From Rhodospirillaceae bacterium (GTDB lineage Bacteria > Pseudomonadota > Alphaproteobacteria > Rhodospirillales > JABHCV01), in the NCBI GenBank assembly GCA_018671895.1, contig JABHGV010000070.1, forward strand, positions 1 to 64,000: a stretch of DNA of 64,000 bases, read 5' to 3'. A model generated the notes under the pieces. The model had not been told where the DNA came from and did no database searches. It saw only the letters and a program-made list of their open reading frames with translations. Both the position numbers and the translations under genes were made by a program. Shown piece after piece: positions 30,288 to 39,497 of the stretch (its first letter is position 1; each line of letters begins with the position of its first letter).

Positions 30288-31064
30288 TTAACTGTTTTTG
30301 AACTGCGGCTTGCGCTTCTCGGCGAATGCCGCCATGCCTTCCTTCTGGTCATCTGTGGCAAAGGTGGCGTGGAAAAGCCGCCTCTCGAAGCGAATTCCTT
30401 CTGCCAGCGTCGTCTCGTAGGCGCTGTTAACGGCCTCTTTCGCCATCATCACGATCGGCGAAGACAGGTTGGCAATCCCCTCGGCTGTCTTGATGGCATC
30501 ATCAAGAAGCTCGTCAGCGGCGACAATTCGGCTGGCCAGCCCTGAGCGTTCGGCTTCTTCGGCATCCATCATGCGCCCGGTCAGGCACATTTCCATGGCT
30601 TTCGATTTGCCAACGAGGCGGGTCAGGCGCTGAGAGCCCCCGGCACCGGGAATAGTCCCGATGGTGGCTTCCGGCTGACCGAATTTGGCGGTATCGGCGG
30701 CCAGGATAAAATCACACATCATCGCCAACTCGCAACCGCCGCCGAGCGCGAAGCCCGCCACCGCTGCAATCACCGGCTTGCGGCAACGGGTGACCCGTTC
30801 CCAGCCACTGGTAATGAAGTCCGCGTTATAGGCGTCGGAAAAGGACTGGTCCTTCATTTCAATAATATCGGCACCGGCGGCAAATGCCTTTTCCGAGCCG
30901 GTCAGAACAATGGCGCCAATGCCGTCATCAGTCTCGTAATCATCGAGGGCCTGGGTCAGTTCTTCCATCAGTGCCGCATTCAGCGCGTTCAGGGCCTTCG
31001 GACGATTGAGTGTAATCAGCCCGACCGGGCCGCGGGTTTCGGTGGTGATGTTGTTGTAAGACAT
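30288..31064 (-). CDS. Enoyl-CoA hydratase
   Basis: 258 residues of the crotonase family. The oxyanion-hole region [11 protein letters not shown] and the block [16 protein letters not shown] are present, and the two catalytic Glu positions (EATIG and the later SGLASRIV context) look conserved, so hydration of enoyl-CoA in beta-oxidation is likely. It lies upstream of rpsT on the same strand, an order conserved in many alphaproteobacteria. Confidence 0.92.
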   Translation of the reverse strand: MSYNNITTETRGPVGLITLNRPKALNALNAALMEELTQALDDYETDDGIGAIVLTGSEKAFAAGADIIEMKDQSFSDAYNADFITSGWERVTRCRKPVIAAVAGFALGGGCELAMMCDFILAADTAKFGQPEATIGTIPGAGGSQRLTRLVGKSKAMEMCLTGRMMDAEEAERSGLASRIVAADELLDDAIKTAEGIANLSSPIVMMAKEAVNSAYETTLAEGIRFERRLFHATFATDDQKEGMAAFAEKRKPQFKNS

Positions 31065-31084
31065 TAAATTGTATCCTCAGAAGG

Positions 31085-31471
31085 TTAGTTCTTTGCCGGC
31101 GACAGGGTGAAGCGGACGGTCAACGGGGCGTCCTTGCCCCTTGCTGTCGCCGCTCCGGGAAACGCCAGCTTCAATATCTCGCCTTCACGTCGAAAGGTAT
31201 CGGGCGCGTCTTGTTGCCAGCCCAGTTGCGGCAGGGTGGAAGCATAAAATTCCAGCACCGCCTCGCTTGAGACCTTGCCTTCGGCGAAGGACTCGACAAT
31301 GCGGCCGCTGCCACTGTCGAAAATCATCGAGCCTGTGGTGCTTTCGCTTAAGCCCTTCATCAGGGGCAAGTCATCGATATCCCTGAAAAAGCCCTCGGCA
31401 AGGGCTGTGCCGTGCATGAACACAGCAAACAGGGCGGCGATAAAAACGGTGCGGGCGGAATGTTCGTTCAT
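31085..31471 (-). CDS. Small exported protein of unknown function
   Basis: About 128 residues from ATG 31471 (the frame stays open to 31807 but the extension overlaps mutM). The N-terminus MNEHSARTVFIAALFAVFMHGTALAEG in part forms a Sec signal peptide with cleavage likely after ALA, so it is periplasmic. The mature part contains SEAVLEFYASTLPQLGW and ends with a beta-rich VRFTLSPAKN. I do not recognise a named domain. It lies 19 bases after mutM and 20 before the enoyl-CoA hydratase gene, all on the minus strand. Confidence 0.7.
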   Translation of the reverse strand: MNEHSARTVFIAALFAVFMHGTALAEGFFRDIDDLPLMKGLSESTTGSMIFDSGSGRIVESFAEGKVSSEAVLEFYASTLPQLGWQQDAPDTFRREGEILKLAFPGAATARGKDAPLTVRFTLSPAKN

Positions 31472-31490
31472 GTTGGTTATTCTAATACCA

Positions 31491-32339
31491 TTATCGCTGC
31501 CGCGTCGGGCAATAAAATGTCGACCGACCGGACTGGACGATGCGCCGGACCCCGCCGGTTTTTTCCACCTTGCAATCGCAGCCCGGACAGGCCTTGCCCT
31601 GGCACCCGTATACGGCGAAAGAGTGCTGAAAATATCCAAGTTCGCCATCGGTCTGTCGATGGTCGCTGATGGACGATCCGCCGGCTGCAATGGCATCGTT
31701 AAGAACCTGGCGAATGGCCGAGACCAATCGACGGGAACGAGCCCCCTGTACCGTACTTGCCTTGCGCTTCGGCGACAGCCCGGCCCGGAACAGGGCCTCG
31801 CATACATAGATATTGCCCAACCCTGCGACCACTTTTTGGTCCAGCAATGCCGCCTTGATCGGTGCCTTGCGACCCTTCAGGGCGGCAGCCAGGGCTTCGG
31901 CATCGAAATCATCGGACAGGGGTTCGGGGCCAATATCTTTGAGCAGCGCGTGGCTTTCCAGCTCACCGGCATTGGCCAGATCCATAAAGCCGAAACGGCG
32001 CGGGTCGTGATAGCGGATCTCGGCCCCGGCATCGGTCCTTATAATAATGTGGTCGTGGGTGGCGGGCGGCGGCATCTGTTTGCTGTCTTCATAGATCCGA
32101 TAACTGCCCGACATACCAAGATGCGAGATCAACGTCGTTCCGTCATCAAGGCCGATCAGCAGGTACTTGGCGCGACGGGAAATCGTCGTCACCGTACGCC
32201 CGGTCAGTCGTTGACCGAACCCGTCGGGCAGGGGAAAGCGCAGGTCGGGCCGCATTGCCTGAGCGCGGGCAATGCGATGGCCTTCGAGCACCGGCACAAG
32301 GCCGCGCCTGACGGTTTCAACTTCGGGAAGTTCGGGCAT
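31491..32339 (-). CDS. mutM: Formamidopyrimidine-DNA glycosylase
   Basis: 282 residues beginning [14 protein letters not shown], with the catalytic Pro1 (after Met removal) and Glu2. It excises oxidised purines such as 8-oxoguanine and cuts at the abasic site. The C-terminal zinc finger reads ACPGCDC ... FYCPTRQR: the last Cys of the usual FYCPxCQ is Arg, although an extra Cys lies in the first half. It is divergent from ubiE. Confidence 0.95.
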   Translation of the reverse strand: MPELPEVETVRRGLVPVLEGHRIARAQAMRPDLRFPLPDGFGQRLTGRTVTTISRRAKYLLIGLDDGTTLISHLGMSGSYRIYEDSKQMPPPATHDHIIIRTDAGAEIRYHDPRRFGFMDLANAGELESHALLKDIGPEPLSDDFDAEALAAALKGRKAPIKAALLDQKVVAGLGNIYVCEALFRAGLSPKRKASTVQGARSRRLVSAIRQVLNDAIAAGGSSISDHRQTDGELGYFQHSFAVYGCQGKACPGCDCKVEKTGGVRRIVQSGRSTFYCPTRQR

Positions 32340-32418
32340 ATGGTCTCGATTAATCTTTGTGCCGTCTTAGATGCCCTGAACTGTAGCCTCTTTGCGCCCC
32401 TTGGGCTATGTTGCCGAT

Positions 32419-33183
32419 ATGAGCCCTGGGAAACAAAACAGCCAATCAGACGAAACCACCCACTTCGGGTTTTCGACGGTCAACGCTGAAGACAAGGCGA
32501 CGCTGGTCAAAGGAGTCTTTGACAATGTGGCGTCCCGCTATGACCTGATGAACGACCTGATGAGTCTGGGAGTTCATCGTTTGTGGAAGTCGGCAATGAT
32601 CGACTGGCTGAGGCCGAGCGCCAATATGTCGCTGATCGATGTTGGTGGCGGCACCGGCGATATCGCCTTTCGGTTTCTGAAAAGCGGGGGTGGTGACGTT
32701 ACGGTCTGCGATATCAACGACGAAATGCTGTCCGTCGGCCGCGACCGGTCGCTGGATAATGGCATCACAAAAGGCATCTCGTGGGTCAATGGAGACGCTG
32801 AAAAACTGCCGGTCCCGGATTCATCGTTTGATGCCTTCACCATTGCCTTTTGTATTCGCAACGTCACCCATATTGAAAATGCGCTTAACGAAGCGCGGCG
32901 CGTGCTGAAGCCCGGCGGGCATTTTCTGTGTCTTGAATTCAGCCATGTGGCGCTGGCCGGACTGGAAAGCGTCTATGACACATATTCTTTCAAGGTTCTG
33001 CCGTGGCTTGGGAAATTGGTCGCCAATGATGCCGAGTCCTACCGCTATCTGGCTGAAAGTATTCGCCGTTTCCCGGATCAGAAAACGTTCGCCACGATGA
33101 TTACCGAAGCCGGACTGGAACAGGTAACGTATCGCAACCTGTCGGGCGGCATCGCCGCCATTCACTCCGCCTGGCGTATATAG
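32419..33183 (+). CDS. ubiE: Ubiquinone/menaquinone biosynthesis C-methyltransferase UbiE
   Basis: 254 residues from ATG 32419; the frame extends to a TTG at 32392. SAM-binding VGGGTGDIAFRFL and the family signatures FDNVASRYDLMND and FCIRNVTH are present. It methylates the quinone ring (C-methylation of demethyl-ubiquinone/menaquinone precursor). ubiB follows after 13 bases. Confidence 0.96.
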   Translation: MSPGKQNSQSDETTHFGFSTVNAEDKATLVKGVFDNVASRYDLMNDLMSLGVHRLWKSAMIDWLRPSANMSLIDVGGGTGDIAFRFLKSGGGDVTVCDINDEMLSVGRDRSLDNGITKGISWVNGDAEKLPVPDSSFDAFTIAFCIRNVTHIENALNEARRVLKPGGHFLCLEFSHVALAGLESVYDTYSFKVLPWLGKLVANDAESYRYLAESIRRFPDQKTFATMITEAGLEQVTYRNLSGGIAAIHSAWRI

Positions 33184-33196
33184 GGTTTCCGGCCAC

Positions 33197-34726
33197 ATGC
33201 TTCGCGCCCTTAAAAATATTCGCCGTCTGCTGGGCATCGCCCGCATCCTGGCCCGCCACGATGCCCTGTTCCTGCTGGAAAAGCTGGAAGTCGCCGATGC
33301 CGCCGTGGTCATCGCCCGGCTGTTTACCCGCAAGGCCCCGGGGCGTCCCGGCGAGCGACTGGCGCGCGCCCTGGAAGAAGCCGGACCCAGCTTTATCAAG
33401 CTTGGCCAAGCGCTATCGACGCGGTCCGATCTGCTGGGCGAAGAGTTCTGCAACGACCTGTCGCTATTGCAAGACCGGCTGCCGCCGTTTTCAGGCGATG
33501 CCGCCCGGTTGATCATCGAAGAAGAACTGGCCCAGCCCATAGACGCACTGTTTTCCAGCTTCGATGATGTGGCCATTGCGGCTGCCTCCATCGCCCAGGT
33601 CCACTTCGCCGTCACCCACGATGGCCACGAGGTCGCCGTCAAGGTGTTGCGCCCCGGTATCGAAGAAGCCTTCAAGCGTGATATCGACCTGTTCTTCTGG
33701 CTGGCCGAGTTGATCGAGGCGACGCGACCGGAACTGCGACGCTTGCGCCCCGTTCAATCCATCCGCACCCTGGCCGCCAGCGTCGAGATGGAAATGGATC
33801 TGCGCTTCGAGGCCGCCGCGGCATCAGAGCTGGCGGAAAATTTCGACGACGACGATACATTTGTCGTTCCCGCCGTCAACTGGGCCCTGACCAGCCGCCG
33901 GGTATTAAGCACTGAACGGGTCACCGGCATTCCCATCGACGACATTGATGCCCTGAATGCAGCCGGACACGACACCCACGCCATTCTTGAAAAGTCATCC
34001 AGCACGTTCTTCACACAGGTCTTTCGCGATGGCTTCTTTCATGCCGACATGCACCCCGGCAACATGTTCGTGCGCGCCGACGGGGCGTTGGTTGCCGTCG
34101 ATTTCGGCATTATGGGACGCATTGACGCCAAGACCCGGCGGCATCTTGGCGAGCTGTTGATGGCCTTCCTGACGCGGGATTACCGTCGCGCCGCAGAGGT
34201 TCATTTCGAGGCCGGATGGATACCTGCGGATCAATCTGTTGATACCTTTACGCAAGCCTGTCGATCCATTGCCGAACCTATATTGGACCGGCCTCAAAAT
34301 GAAATTTCAGTGGCCGATCTGCTGGGTCAATTGTTCTCTATCACCGAGACCTTCCGCATGGAAACCCAGCCGCAATTGTTGTTGTTGCAAAAGACCATGC
34401 TGACCGCCGAAGGGACAGGGCGCAAACTCGACCCGAATGCCAATATGTGGGTGCTCGCCCGACCGCTGATCGAAGACTGGGTCATCCATACGCTGGGGCC
34501 TGAGGCCCGCTTTGTTGAGGGCGCCGCCGATATCGCAAGCGCCATGCGCCGCCTGCCGGTGCTGCTCGACAACCTGGACAAGGGGGCCGCGGCACTGGCC
34601 GATGGTCGTTTGCGGCTGCATCCCGAAACTGTTCGTGCCCTTCGCGGCGAGCAAAAATTTGCCGGTTTGGGCTGGCCCGTAATTGCCGTCGCCGCAGCCG
34701 TCATCATTCTTTCCCTCATTCTGTAA
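33197..34726 (+). CDS. ubiB: UbiB-family ubiquinone biosynthesis protein
   Basis: 509 residues. Atypical-kinase fold with the family KxGQ motif in GPSFIKLGQALSTR, VAVKVLRPG with the ATP-binding Lys, FHADMHPGN and VDFGIMG. The C-terminus has a hydrophobic anchor (about the last 20 residues). It is needed for early coenzyme Q synthesis, probably as an ATPase handling lipid precursors at the membrane. Confidence 0.95.
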   Translation: MLRALKNIRRLLGIARILARHDALFLLEKLEVADAAVVIARLFTRKAPGRPGERLARALEEAGPSFIKLGQALSTRSDLLGEEFCNDLSLLQDRLPPFSGDAARLIIEEELAQPIDALFSSFDDVAIAAASIAQVHFAVTHDGHEVAVKVLRPGIEEAFKRDIDLFFWLAELIEATRPELRRLRPVQSIRTLAASVEMEMDLRFEAAAASELAENFDDDDTFVVPAVNWALTSRRVLSTERVTGIPIDDIDALNAAGHDTHAILEKSSSTFFTQVFRDGFFHADMHPGNMFVRADGALVAVDFGIMGRIDAKTRRHLGELLMAFLTRDYRRAAEVHFEAGWIPADQSVDTFTQACRSIAEPILDRPQNEISVADLLGQLFSITETFRMETQPQLLLLQKTMLTAEGTGRKLDPNANMWVLARPLIEDWVIHTLGPEARFVEGAADIASAMRRLPVLLDNLDKGAAALADGRLRLHPETVRALRGEQKFAGLGWPVIAVAAAVIILSLIL

Positions 34727-34762
34727 ACACAGGACTTGCAAGTTATCCGCCGTATCCCTAGA

Positions 34763-34771
34763 TTATCCACA
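34763..34771 (+). promoter_or_regulatory. Consensus DnaA box between ubiB and coaBC
   Basis: TTATCCACA is a perfect match to the DnaA-box consensus. A partial site, TTATCCGCC, lies 20 bases earlier (34743-34751). Both are in the 83-bp gap before coaBC. One box can occur by chance. Confidence 0.45.
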
Positions 34772-34809
34772 GTTAATTACCGTTAAATGGTTCTGGGACA
34801 CACAAAAAA

Positions 34810-36009
34810 GTGGGTAATCGAGTTCTTTTAATCGTTTCCGGTGGCATTGCCGCCGTTAAATGCCCGGACTTGATCCGCCGTCTGGCTGATCGTGGCATTG
34901 CCACGCGTTGTGTACTGACGCGCGGTGGCGCTGAATTCGTCACCCCTCTGTCGCTGGCGGCGTTAAGCGGCGACAAGGTTTATGAAGACCTGTTTTCCCT
35001 GACCGACGAGAACGACATGGGTCACATCGAGCTGTCGCGAGATGCCGACCTGATCCTCGTCGCCCCGGCCAGCGCCGACATTCTGGCAAAAATGGCCGGC
35101 GGACTGGCGACCGATCTGGCAACCACGGCGCTTCTGGCGACCGACAAGCCGGTGATGGTGGCCCCTGCCATGAACGTGCGCATGTGGGACCATGCCGCAA
35201 CGCGCGCCAACATCGACACCTTGAAAGCGCGTGGCATTAACGTCATCGGCCCCGAAGAAGGCGAAATGGCGTGTGGCGAGTTTGGTTTCGGGCGAATGAG
35301 CGAGCCCGCCGATATCGTTCGCACTGTTGAGACTTTTCTAAATGGCAGTGGCCGACTGAGCGGTCGCAGTGCGCTGGTCACCAGCGGCCCGACCTTCGAG
35401 GCCATTGACCCGGTGCGCTATGTCGCCAACCGGTCGTCTGGCAAACAAGGGCACGCCATTGCCAGCGCCCTGTCCAGGCTTGGCGCCGATACCGTACTGG
35501 TTTCCGGGCCGACACATTTGCCAGACCCGCCCGGTGTGCATGTTGTTCATGTGGAAAGCGCGGCCGATATGATGGCGGCGTGTGAGACCGCCCTGCCCCG
35601 TGACATTGCCGTATGCGCCGCAGCCGTATCGGACTGGCGTGCCGCCAGCCCGGCAACAATCAAACTTAAAAAGAATGGTCAGGACCCGGAGCCGCTGGCC
35701 CTGACGTTAAACGCCGACATCCTGGCGAGCCTGGGCAATGCCGGCAACCGACGGCCCGGCTTGCTGATTGGCTTTGCCGCCGAGACCGATAACGTCATCG
35801 CCCACGCCGAGGCCAAGCTGGCTGCCAAGGGGTGCGACTGGATTGTGGCCAACGATGTATCTGCCGGAACCGGTACCTTTGGTGGCGATGACAACACGGT
35901 CCACCTGATTACGCCGGACGGTGTCGATGACTGGCCAGCCATGTCGAAAGTCGCCGTCGCCGACAAGTTGGCCGGACGCATCGCCGACACCCTAGAGGAC
36001 CGCCCGTGA
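34810..36009 (+). CDS. coaBC: Bifunctional phosphopantothenoylcysteine decarboxylase / synthetase
   Basis: 399 residues. The N-terminal CoaC flavoprotein has [29 protein letters not shown], the PAMNVRMW motif and the substrate-binding Cys in GEMACGEFG. The C-terminal CoaB domain contains [15 protein letters not shown] and AAVSDWR. Together they make 4'-phosphopantetheine precursor for CoA. GTG start at 34810. The stop overlaps the dut start. Confidence 0.95.
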   Translation: MGNRVLLIVSGGIAAVKCPDLIRRLADRGIATRCVLTRGGAEFVTPLSLAALSGDKVYEDLFSLTDENDMGHIELSRDADLILVAPASADILAKMAGGLATDLATTALLATDKPVMVAPAMNVRMWDHAATRANIDTLKARGINVIGPEEGEMACGEFGFGRMSEPADIVRTVETFLNGSGRLSGRSALVTSGPTFEAIDPVRYVANRSSGKQGHAIASALSRLGADTVLVSGPTHLPDPPGVHVVHVESAADMMAACETALPRDIAVCAAAVSDWRAASPATIKLKKNGQDPEPLALTLNADILASLGNAGNRRPGLLIGFAAETDNVIAHAEAKLAAKGCDWIVANDVSAGTGTFGGDDNTVHLITPDGVDDWPAMSKVAVADKLAGRIADTLEDRP

Positions 36010-36461
36010 ATCACATCGATGTTGAAATTCAGCGTCTGGCCAATTCAGACGGGCTGGAACTTCCTGACTATGCGACCGAGCTTAGCGCCGGGGTCGACCT
36101 GTTGGCCGCCATCGACGGAACCCTGAAAATCCTGCCTGGAAGTCACGCCCTGATTCCGACCGGTATCGCCATTGCCTTGCCTTCGGGCTATGAAGCGCAA
36201 GTACGACCACGGTCGGGACTGGCGCTTAAGCACGGCATCACAGTTCTAAACGCACCGGGCACTATCGATGCCGATTACCGCGGCGAAATCGGCGTCATTC
36301 TGATTAATCACGGCAAGCAACCCTTTGCCATCGAGCGCGCCATGCGCATCGCCCAAATGGTGATAGCGCCCGTGGTCACGGCACAATGGCAGGAACAAAC
36401 ACAATTATCGGAAACCGTTCGCGCCAGCGGTGGCTTCGGCTCTACCGGGGAAACGACTTAA
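36006..36461 (+). CDS. dut: dUTP diphosphatase
   Basis: 151 residues with the trimeric dUTPase motifs: [26 protein letters not shown] and the C-terminal GFGSTG arm. It hydrolyses dUTP to dUMP, lowering uracil in DNA. GTG start overlapping the coaBC TGA. Confidence 0.96.
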   Translation: MNHIDVEIQRLANSDGLELPDYATELSAGVDLLAAIDGTLKILPGSHALIPTGIAIALPSGYEAQVRPRSGLALKHGITVLNAPGTIDADYRGEIGVILINHGKQPFAIERAMRIAQMVIAPVVTAQWQEQTQLSETVRASGGFGSTGETT

Positions 36462-36462
36462 A

Positions 36463-36918
36463 ATGATCCGGCTATCGAAAAAAATGCTGTTCGCCATCGA
36501 GGCGGTTCTCGACATCGCCTACAACGCCAGCAGCGAGCCTGTTCAGAGCAGCGACATCTCGCGCCGTCAGGAAATTCCAAAACGCTATCTTGAACAGGCC
36601 CTGCAGCAGCTTGTCCGCAATGACATTCTGATTGGTATCCGCGGGCCGCGCGGCGGCTATCGGCTGGCCCGGGAACGCAGGCGTATATCCATCGGCGATA
36701 TTGTCCGGATCGTCAGGTCTATGGAAAGCAGCGATGATCCGATCACCGACGCTGTAGGCTCGGAGCTGGGAACCAAGGTCGTGCGCCCGATGTGGCTGGA
36801 CCTGCAAGCAGACGTCATGAGCCGCCTCGACGTCATCACCATCGATGACCTGTGTGACAAGGCGGCCAAGGCCGATATCGATAGCGAAGGCCGAACCAAT
36901 CTTAATTTTTCGATTTAG
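36463..36918 (+). CDS. Rrf2-family transcriptional regulator without Fe-S cysteines
   Basis: 151 residues from ATG 36463, one base after the dut stop. An N-terminal winged helix shows the Rrf2 pattern (SSDISRRQEIPKRYLEQALQQL, GIRGPRGGYRLAR). It lacks the three-Cys cluster ligand set of IscR or NsrR; one Cys remains in DDLCDK near the C-terminus. Its position 21 bases before cysK suggests a CymR-like cysteine/sulfur regulator, but that is inference. Confidence 0.85.
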   Translation: MIRLSKKMLFAIEAVLDIAYNASSEPVQSSDISRRQEIPKRYLEQALQQLVRNDILIGIRGPRGGYRLARERRRISIGDIVRIVRSMESSDDPITDAVGSELGTKVVRPMWLDLQADVMSRLDVITIDDLCDKAAKADIDSEGRTNLNFSI

Positions 36919-36939
36919 AACAACAACAACTATCAGAGA

Positions 36940-37920
36940 ATGCCAGACACCATGAATGATAAGAAAAGCGCCGCCTCGTTTCGGGGGCGCATATATAACA
37001 ATCTTCCAGAAACCATCGGCGCGACGCCCCTGGTCCGGTTGACCCGTCTGTCAAAAGACGCCGGCTGCATGTCGGCAATCGTCGGCAAATGTGAATTCTT
37101 TAACCCGTTGGCGTCGGTCAAGGACAGGATTGGCCGCGCCATGATCGAAGCGGCGGAAGCCGAAGGCAGGATCAACGCCGACACCATTCTGGTCGAGCCC
37201 ACATCCGGCAATACCGGCATTGCGCTGGCCTTTGTTGCCGCAGCCAAGGGCTATAAGTTGATCCTGATAATGCCCGAAAGCATGTCCACCGAGCGACGCA
37301 AGATGTTGGCCCTGCTGGGGGCGGAAATCGAACTGACCGACGCCGCCAAGGGCATGAAGGGCGCCATAGAGAAAGCCACCGAGATTGCCAGCCAGTCGCC
37401 GAACGCCATAATGCTTCAACAGTTCGAGAACCCGGCCAATCCGGAAGTTCATCGCCAGACCACGGCCGAGGAAATCTGGGCCGACACCGACGGAGGTGTC
37501 GACGTGATGGTCTGCGGTGTCGGTACCGGCGGTACCCTGAGCGGCGTTGGCGATATCCTGAAAAAACGCAAACCAGGTGTAAAAATGATCGCCGTCGAGC
37601 CCGAGGACAGCCCGGTACTGTCCGGTGGTGTTCCCGGCCCACACAAAATTCAAGGCATCGGCGCAGGGTTCGTTCCCGGCAATCTGGACACCAGTCTGAT
37701 CGACGAAATCGTCAAGATCGGCAATGGGACAGCCATGGCCACGTCTCGCAAGGCCGCCGTCCTGGAAGGGCTGCCCGTCGGCATTTCATCGGGCGCGGCA
37801 CTGGCCGCGGCGCTGGAAGTCGGTGCCCGGCCTGAAATGGAAGGCAAGATGATCGTTGTCGTGCTGCCCGATTTCGCCGAACGTTACCTGTCGACTGCAC
37901 TTTTTGACGGTTTGGGCTGA
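36940..37920 (+). CDS. cysK: Cysteine synthase (O-acetylserine sulfhydrylase)
   Basis: 326 residues, PLP fold type II. The PLP-lysine motif is [15 protein letters not shown], followed by [12 protein letters not shown] and the phosphate-binding [10 protein letters not shown]. The C-terminus [12 protein letters not shown] is CysK-like. It makes cysteine from O-acetylserine and sulfide. The next gene is a MoeB/ThiF protein 13 bases on, consistent with a sulfur-handling operon. Confidence 0.95.
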   Translation: MPDTMNDKKSAASFRGRIYNNLPETIGATPLVRLTRLSKDAGCMSAIVGKCEFFNPLASVKDRIGRAMIEAAEAEGRINADTILVEPTSGNTGIALAFVAAAKGYKLILIMPESMSTERRKMLALLGAEIELTDAAKGMKGAIEKATEIASQSPNAIMLQQFENPANPEVHRQTTAEEIWADTDGGVDVMVCGVGTGGTLSGVGDILKKRKPGVKMIAVEPEDSPVLSGGVPGPHKIQGIGAGFVPGNLDTSLIDEIVKIGNGTAMATSRKAAVLEGLPVGISSGAALAAALEVGARPEMEGKMIVVVLPDFAERYLSTALFDGLG

Positions 37921-37933
37921 CAGGTAAATCCCG

Positions 37934-38734
37934 ATGGAATTCAACGAGAACCAGATTAACCGATATGCCCGGCACATCCTGCTGAACGAGATTGGCGGCG
38001 CTGGACAGGCGAGCCTGCTCGGCGCAAAGGTGCTGGTGATCGGGGCCGGGGGGCTGGGTTCGCCGGTTGTGCTTTATCTGGCCGCCGCCGGTGTTGGCAC
38101 CATTGGTGTTGTCGATGACGATGTCGTCGATCTGTCCAACCTGCAACGCCAGATCCTGCATACCACCCAGAGCGTCGGCACCGCCAAGGTCGACAGTGCG
38201 ACCCAGACGGTTTCAGGGATCAATCCAGACGTTAAGATCGTCGCCCACAACACCCGCATAAACGCAGACAACGCCATGGCGCTGATATCAGACTATGACA
38301 TTGTCGCTGATGGCTCGGACAACTTCGCGACCCGGTTTCTTGTCAATGATGCCTGCTATCTGTCGGGCAAGCCGCTTGTGTCAGCCGCTATTCTGCGTTT
38401 TGACGGTCAGTTGTACACGTTCAAGGCTTACGAGAAGTCCGACGACGGAACCCACCCGCCGTGTTATCGCTGCCTGTTCCCGAAGGCCCCGCCCGCGGGC
38501 CAAGTTCCGACCTGCGCCGAAGCTGGTGTTCTGGGTGCGCTGTGCGGGACCCTGGGGTCCTTGCAGGCAACGGAAGTCATCAAGGAAATTCTTGGCATCG
38601 GCGACAGTCTGGCCGGATCAATGCTGATTTACGAGGGGCTGTCTTCGGAATTTCGCAAGATTACCCTGAAACCGGACCCTGCCTGCAAACTGTGTGGCAC
38701 GAACCCCGAAATTCATGACTTGTCAGCCCATTAG
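37934..38734 (+). CDS. MoeB/ThiF-family adenylyltransferase
   Basis: 266 residues of the E1-like superfamily. ATP-binding GAGGLGSPVVLYLAAAGVG, DNFATRFLVND and two CxxC zinc pairs (CYRC and CKLC) are typical. It adenylates the C-terminal Gly of a ubiquitin-like sulfur carrier (MoaD or ThiS), which is then thiolated. There is no rhodanese domain. The MoaD/ThiS partner is not next to it, so moeB and thiF cannot be told apart here. Confidence 0.9.
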   Translation: MEFNENQINRYARHILLNEIGGAGQASLLGAKVLVIGAGGLGSPVVLYLAAAGVGTIGVVDDDVVDLSNLQRQILHTTQSVGTAKVDSATQTVSGINPDVKIVAHNTRINADNAMALISDYDIVADGSDNFATRFLVNDACYLSGKPLVSAAILRFDGQLYTFKAYEKSDDGTHPPCYRCLFPKAPPAGQVPTCAEAGVLGALCGTLGSLQATEVIKEILGIGDSLAGSMLIYEGLSSEFRKITLKPDPACKLCGTNPEIHDLSAH

Positions 38735-38746
38735 AGAGTCCCAATA

Positions 38747-38775
38747 TTGATTAAGCCCAGCCGGAGTGCTATTTA
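38747..38775 (+). promoter_or_regulatory. Probable promoter of the CBS-domain gene
   Basis: TTGATT (38747-38752), a 17-base spacer and TATTTA (38770-38775). It lies 63 bases before the CBS gene start and after the stop of the MoeB/ThiF gene. Confidence 0.55.
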
Positions 38776-38838
38776 ATAGGCGTTATGGAAAAATTGTTCG
38801 GGGGCACGACCGAATATTTTTGAGGTATATGGAAAAAA

Positions 38839-39285
38839 ATGAGCATTCAAAACATTCTTGAGCGTCAGAAAGTTGATCTGATTACCATTCGTCCCGAAGA
38901 CACCATTGAGACGGCTGCCAAAATTCTGACCACCCACAATATTGGCGCCATCCCGGTCCGGGATTCTGAGGCTAAAATGGTCGGTGTGTTGTCTGAACGC
39001 GATCTGGTTCGTGGCTTCGCCACCAAGGGTTCCTCGGTGATGTCACTGGCCGTCGCCGATCTGATGACGTCGAAGGTGACCTCGTGCCGTTCGGAAGATT
39101 CGGTCAAGGACGCCATGAAGAAGATGTCAAAGCTGCACATTCGCCACCTGCCCGTCATTGATGATGACGGCGGCGTTATCGGCATGATCTCGCTGCGTGA
39201 CGTTATGGAACTCAGGCTCGAACAATCAGAAATGGAAGCCAGCGAGCTGCGCGCCTATGCCATTGCTTCGGGTGGAGCGCTCTAA
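38839..39285 (+). CDS. CBS-domain protein
   Basis: 148 residues made almost entirely of two CBS repeats (about residues 10-65 and 75-130: ...ETAAKILTTHNIGAIPV..., ...DAMKKMSKLHIRHLPVID...). Such stand-alone pairs bind adenine nucleotides and regulate partner proteins. No enzymatic domain is attached and the partner is unknown. It has its own promoter and a strong terminator. Confidence 0.9.
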   Translation: MSIQNILERQKVDLITIRPEDTIETAAKILTTHNIGAIPVRDSEAKMVGVLSERDLVRGFATKGSSVMSLAVADLMTSKVTSCRSEDSVKDAMKKMSKLHIRHLPVIDDDGGVIGMISLRDVMELRLEQSEMEASELRAYAIASGGAL

Positions 39286-39309
39286 ACGCAAAGCGTTTAG
39301 AGCTTTTTT
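39279..39309 (+). terminator. Intrinsic terminator of the CBS-domain gene
   Basis: GCTCTAAACG and CGTTTAGAGC form a perfect 10-bp stem with a CAAAG loop, followed by TTTTTT. The gene's TAA stop is inside the left arm. Confidence 0.88.
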
Positions 39310-39311
39310 GT

Positions 39312-39472
39312 TGCCCCTCAATCGCCGGGCAGGGCTATTCGCCCTTTGGCTTTCGCCGAACGATCGGCGGCCCGCAGTCGCGGGCTTATAAGAATCTGGC
39401 TCCTGTAGAAATTTCTGGCTCCTGTAGAAATTAAAGTCTGACTTCCAGAAAATGCGCCGCCGAAGGCGCGAT
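39312..39472 (+). repeat. Dispersed intergenic repeat, copy C
   Basis: Closest to copy A and the longest copy. Its first hairpin is AGGGC-TATTC-GCCCT (39331-39345), with an A-T pair in place of the outer G-C pair of copies A and B. The 19-base unit TCTGGCTCCTGTAGAAATT is duplicated in tandem, which explains the extra length. It ends in the GCGCCGCCGAAGGCGC hairpin. Confidence 0.8.
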
Positions 39473-39497
39473 TACAAAGGGGCAAAGAGAGGCCTTC

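Noticed and set aside
38784-38822. Short frame before the CBS-domain gene (12 codons)
   Set aside because: No ribosome-binding site and no family; probably chance within the leader.
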